A DNA stretch of 7,780 nt from assembly GCA_030836605.1 (NCBI GenBank), contig JAUPMC010000051.1, positions 1 through 7,780 on the forward strand, written 5' to 3'. A program made the translations under genes and the position numbers. Every line of letters starts with the position of its first letter. The stretch's first letter is position 1. The stretch comes from Thermoplasmatota archaeon (lineage in GTDB: Archaea; Thermoplasmatota; Thermoplasmata; UBA10834). The notes beneath the pieces are model-generated. The model was not told the origin of the DNA. It saw nothing but the letters and a program-made list of their open reading frames with translations, and did no database searches. This document shows, in pieces, positions 5,064 through 7,780 of this stretch.

Positions 5064-7780
5064 GCGGACGCCGGAAGTCGCGTGGAACGACGACAGGTCA
5101 TTCACCGTGGTGTCGTTCTTGGCCGCGTACTCCATGGCCGTGACCGCGGCGCTCGCTCCCTTGATCGTGGTGAACATCGGTATCTCCAGCTCCACGGCCA
5201 GCCGCCTCATCATGTAGCCGTCGCGTCTCGCGCCCGAGGCCTCGGTCGGGGTGTTGATGACCATGTTCACCAGCCCCTTGCGCATCACCGCGATCGCGTC
5301 CGGCGCGTTCTTCTCAGATATCCTGTACACCGTGGTCGCCACGACGCCCAGTTCCTTGAGCACGGCCGCGGTCCCCTTCGTCGCATAGACCCCGAAGCCC
5401 ATCCTCGCCAGGCGCACGGCCATTCCTGCAGCGACTTCCTTGTCCTGGTCGGCGACGCTCACGTACACGTTGCCATTCCTGGGGAGCTTCTGACCCGCCG
5501 CGGTGAGCGCCTTCCAGACCGCCGCCGGGTACTCCCGGTCGATCCCCATGACCTCTCCCGTGGACTTCATCTCCGGCCCGAGGATGCTGTCCACCCCGGT
5601 CAGCTTGAGGAACGGGAACACGGACGCCTTGACTGCGAAGTGGGATATCGATGGCTCCCCGACCAGGCCCAGCTCCTTGAGGGTCCTGCCGAGCATGACC
5701 TTCATCGCCACCTTGGCCAGCGGGACCCCGGTCGCCTTCGAGATGATGGGGACCGTCCTGCTCGCCCGCGGGTTCGCCTCCAACATGTATATCCTCCCGC
5801 CCTTCAGCGCGAGCTGGAGGTTCATCAGGCCGACCGTCTTCAGTGCCAGCGCGACCTTCCTGGTCGTGTCCCTTATCTCGCTCATGGTCTCCGGGCCCAG
5901 CGTGATGGGTGGGAGGACCATCGTGGCGTCCCCCGAGTGGACCCCCGCCTCCTCGATGTGCTCGAGGATGCCTCCGACATACACGTCCGTCCCGTCGCAC
6001 ACGGCGTCGACATCTATCTCCACGGCGTTCGTGAGGTACTTGTCGACCAGTATCGGGCGCTTCTTCGAGACCTTCGTCGCGCTGCGCATGTATGTCTCGA
6101 GCTCCGCCTCGTTGTACACGATCTCCATCGCCCTTCCGCCGAGGACGTAGCTGGGTCGGATGAGGACCGGATATCCGATAGCCTCGGCGAGGCCTTTGAC
6201 CTCCTCGAAAGAGAACCCCGTGCCTGACTTGGGCTGCAGTATCCCCAGCTCGTCCATGAGCTTGGAGAACTTCTTCCTGTCCTCCGCGAGGTCTATCGAG
6301 TCCGGGAGCGTGCCCAGGACCTTCGCCTTCCTGTCCTTCAGGAGCCTCTGGAGCGGGAGCGCGAGGTTGATGGCCGTCTGTCCGCCGAACTGCAGGACCA
6401 CGCCGTCCGCGTCCTCTCTCTCGATCACGTTCAGGACGTCCTCTGCGGTTATCGGCTCGAAGTAGAGCCGCGTGGAGATGTCGAAGTCGGTGGACACGGT
6501 CTCCGGGTTGTTGTTCACGATGACCGCGTCTATGCCCTCCTCCTTGATGGCGAGCGCGCCATGGACGCAGCAGTAGTCGAACTCTATTCCCTGGCCTATC
6601 CGTATCGGGCCGCTGCCCACGACCACTATCTTCTTGTTGGATGATGGACGCGCTTCGCACTCGCCCTCGAAGGTCGAGTAGAAGTAAGGCGTCTCGGCCT
6701 CGAACTCGGCGGCGCATGTGTCCACCATCTTGTAAGTCGCCTGGATCCCTGCCTCCGCTCGCATCCCAGCGACCGAGGGCTCGGACGCCCCTGACAGCGC
6801 GGAGATGTACTCGTCGCTGAACCCCATCCTCTTCGCCCTGGCCAGCTTGGGCGGCTTGAGACCGCCGTCGCGCAGCTCGTCCTCCATGCGGACGATGTTC
6901 TCCACCTTGCGGACGAAGAACTTGTCCCAGGCAGTGAGCTGGCATATCTTGTCCGCTGGAACTCCTCGTCTTATCGCCTCGGCTATCGCGTAGAGCCGCA
7001 TGTCGGTCGCCCGGCCGAGCTCCTTCTCGAGGTCATCGTCGGTCCATTTCTCCGGCTCGAGTCCGAGCCTGTCGACCTCCAGGGACCGCACGGCCTTCAG
7101 GAGCGCCTCCTCGACGCTCCTCCCGATCGCCATGACCTCGCCTGTGCTCTTCATCTGCGTCCCCAGGCTCCTGTCGACCGTCCGGAACTTGTCGAACGGC
7201 CATCTGGGTATCTTCACGACGACATAGTCTATCGCGGGCTCGAACGCCGCGCAGGTCTTCTTCGTGATCGCGTTCGGTATCTCGTCCAGGGTCTTGCCAA
7301 CGGCTATCTTCGCCGCGACCCTGGCTATGGGGTATCCTGTTGCCTTGGACGCGAGCGCCGAGCTCCTCGACACGCGCGGGTTGACCTCGATGACGCGGTA
7401 CTCGCCCGTCTCCGGGTGCACCGCGAACTGGATGTTGGCCCCTCCTTCTATCCCGAGCGCGCGTATGACCTTCAGAGCGGCGGAGCGGAGCCTCTGGTGG
7501 TCCCTGTCGCTCAGCGTCTGGGCGGGGGCTATCACGATGCTCTCGCCCGTGTGGACGCCCATCGGGTCGAGGTTCTCCATGTTGCACACGATGATGCAGT
7601 TGTCGCGCTTGTCCCTCACGACCTCGTACTCGAACTCCTTCCAGCCGATGACGCTCTCCTCGATGAGCACCTGCCTTATACGTGAGTAGATGAGCCCACG
7701 TCCAGTGATGTCCTCCAGCTCGTGCTCGTCATTGGCGATCCCTCCTCCGGTGCCGCCCAGCGTGAACGCGGGGCGGACCA
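5055..7780 (-). CDS. carB: Carbamoyl-phosphate synthase large subunit (CarB), N-terminus cut by the window edge
   Basis: With CarA, this subunit makes carbamoyl phosphate from glutamine-derived ammonia, bicarbonate and two ATP, for pyrimidine and arginine synthesis. About 907 residues are present, beginning at VRPAFTLGGTGGGIA, which corresponds to E. coli CarB residue ~168 of 1073. The frame runs open to 7780; the GTG at 7670 is internal. In order the fragment has the rest of ATP-grasp domain 1 (to ~235, with Gln of NIQFA and Glu/Asn of VIEVNPR as metal ligands), the oligomerisation domain (~236-386), ATP-grasp domain 2 (~387-770, with RPSYVLGGRAMEIVY, HSGDATM and LEANPRASRT), and the C-terminal MGS-like allosteric domain (~771-907, with YATKGTAAVL, MVINTP and TTIKGASAAV). 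No frameshift or lost catalytic motif is seen. It is a single fused polypeptide, unlike the split CarB of M. jannaschii. carA would be expected upstream, beyond the right edge. Confidence 0.97.
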   Translation of the reverse strand, partial: VRPAFTLGGTGGGIANDEHELEDITGRGLIYSRIRQVLIEESVIGWKEFEYEVVRDKRDNCIIVCNMENLDPMGVHTGESIVIAPAQTLSDRDHQRLRSAALKVIRALGIEGGANIQFAVHPETGEYRVIEVNPRVSRSSALASKATGYPIARVAAKIAVGKTLDEIPNAITKKTCAAFEPAIDYVVVKIPRWPFDKFRTVDRSLGTQMKSTGEVMAIGRSVEEALLKAVRSLEVDRLGLEPEKWTDDDLEKELGRATDMRLYAIAEAIRRGVPADKICQLTAWDKFFVRKVENIVRMEDELRDGGLKPPKLARAKRMGFSDEYISALSGASEPSVAGMRAEAGIQATYKMVDTCAAEFEAETPYFYSTFEGECEARPSSNKKIVVVGSGPIRIGQGIEFDYCCVHGALAIKEEGIDAVIVNNNPETVSTDFDISTRLYFEPITAEDVLNVIEREDADGVVLQFGGQTAINLALPLQRLLKDRKAKVLGTLPDSIDLAEDRKKFSKLMDELGILQPKSGTGFSFEEVKGLAEAIGYPVLIRPSYVLGGRAMEIVYNEAELETYMRSATKVSKKRPILVDKYLTNAVEIDVDAVCDGTDVYVGGILEHIEEAGVHSGDATMVLPPITLGPETMSEIRDTTRKVALALKTVGLMNLQLALKGGRIYMLEANPRASRTVPIISKATGVPLAKVAMKVMLGRTLKELGLVGEPSISHFAVKASVFPFLKLTGVDSILGPEMKSTGEVMGIDREYPAAVWKALTAAGQKLPRNGNVYVSVADQDKEVAAGMAVRLARMGFGVYATKGTAAVLKELGVVATTVYRISEKNAPDAIAVMRKGLVNMVINTPTEASGARRDGYMMRRLAVELEIPMFTTIKGASAAVTAMEYAAKNDTTVNDLSSFHATSGVRAP

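Noticed and set aside
7668..7670. GTG at 7670 as the start of carB
   Set aside because: The frame continues upstream to the window edge and encodes conserved ATP-grasp residues (VRPAFTLGGTGGG), so this GTG is an internal valine.

Overview
The window looks like a GC-rich euryarchaeal chromosome fragment, most plausibly from Thermoplasmatota or a methanogen-related lineage. That placement is inference. It rests on the two-enzyme archaeal route to 3-dehydroquinate (ADH synthase plus type II dehydroquinate synthase), a COG2150-type HTH+ACT regulator, an Lrp regulator with a C-terminal TRASH metal-binding domain, an archaeal Thi4 thiazole synthase, heavy AGG/ATA codon use, GGTGA/GAGG Shine-Dalgarno motifs and TATA-box promoters. 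No mobile element, CRISPR array, tRNA or rRNA was seen. Both ends fall inside genes, as expected if the window is a whole short contig or an arbitrary cut.

Layout. (1) 3-1513, minus: aroA' (ADH synthase) then aroB' (DHQ synthase II), overlapping by the four bases GTGA. The aroB' frame meets a stop about 100 codons early, two bases from the window edge. (2) 1514-1664: divergent promoter region with two imperfect dyads, each centred on or over a candidate TATA element. (3) 1665-3136, plus: HTH+ACT regulator, then a ten-helix EamA/DMT transporter 26 bases later. (4) 3209-4014: an Lrp-TRASH regulator (plus) facing a 47-residue YHS-domain protein (minus). (5) 4015-4252: noncoding region with potential RNA structure, a strong GC hairpin, and a TATA box next to a perfect 7-bp inverted repeat. 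(6) 4253-5038, plus: Thi4 thiazole synthase carrying cysteine at the sulfur-donor position. (7) 5055-7780, minus: carB, carbamoyl-phosphate synthase large subunit, lacking its N-terminal ~167 residues at the window edge.

How they may work together. aroA' and aroB' catalyse the first two steps of the archaeal aromatic amino acid pathway. The divergent ACT-domain protein is a good candidate sensor of amino acid levels, and the DMT carrier after it could be an amino acid exporter; both links are inferred from position. The Lrp-TRASH protein and the YHS protein are both expected to bind a metal (copper is the best precedent) and may form a small metal-sensing pair. Thi4 makes the thiamin thiazole precursor and CarB makes carbamoyl phosphate for pyrimidines and arginine. 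These last two are convergent, 16 bases apart, and need not be functionally linked.
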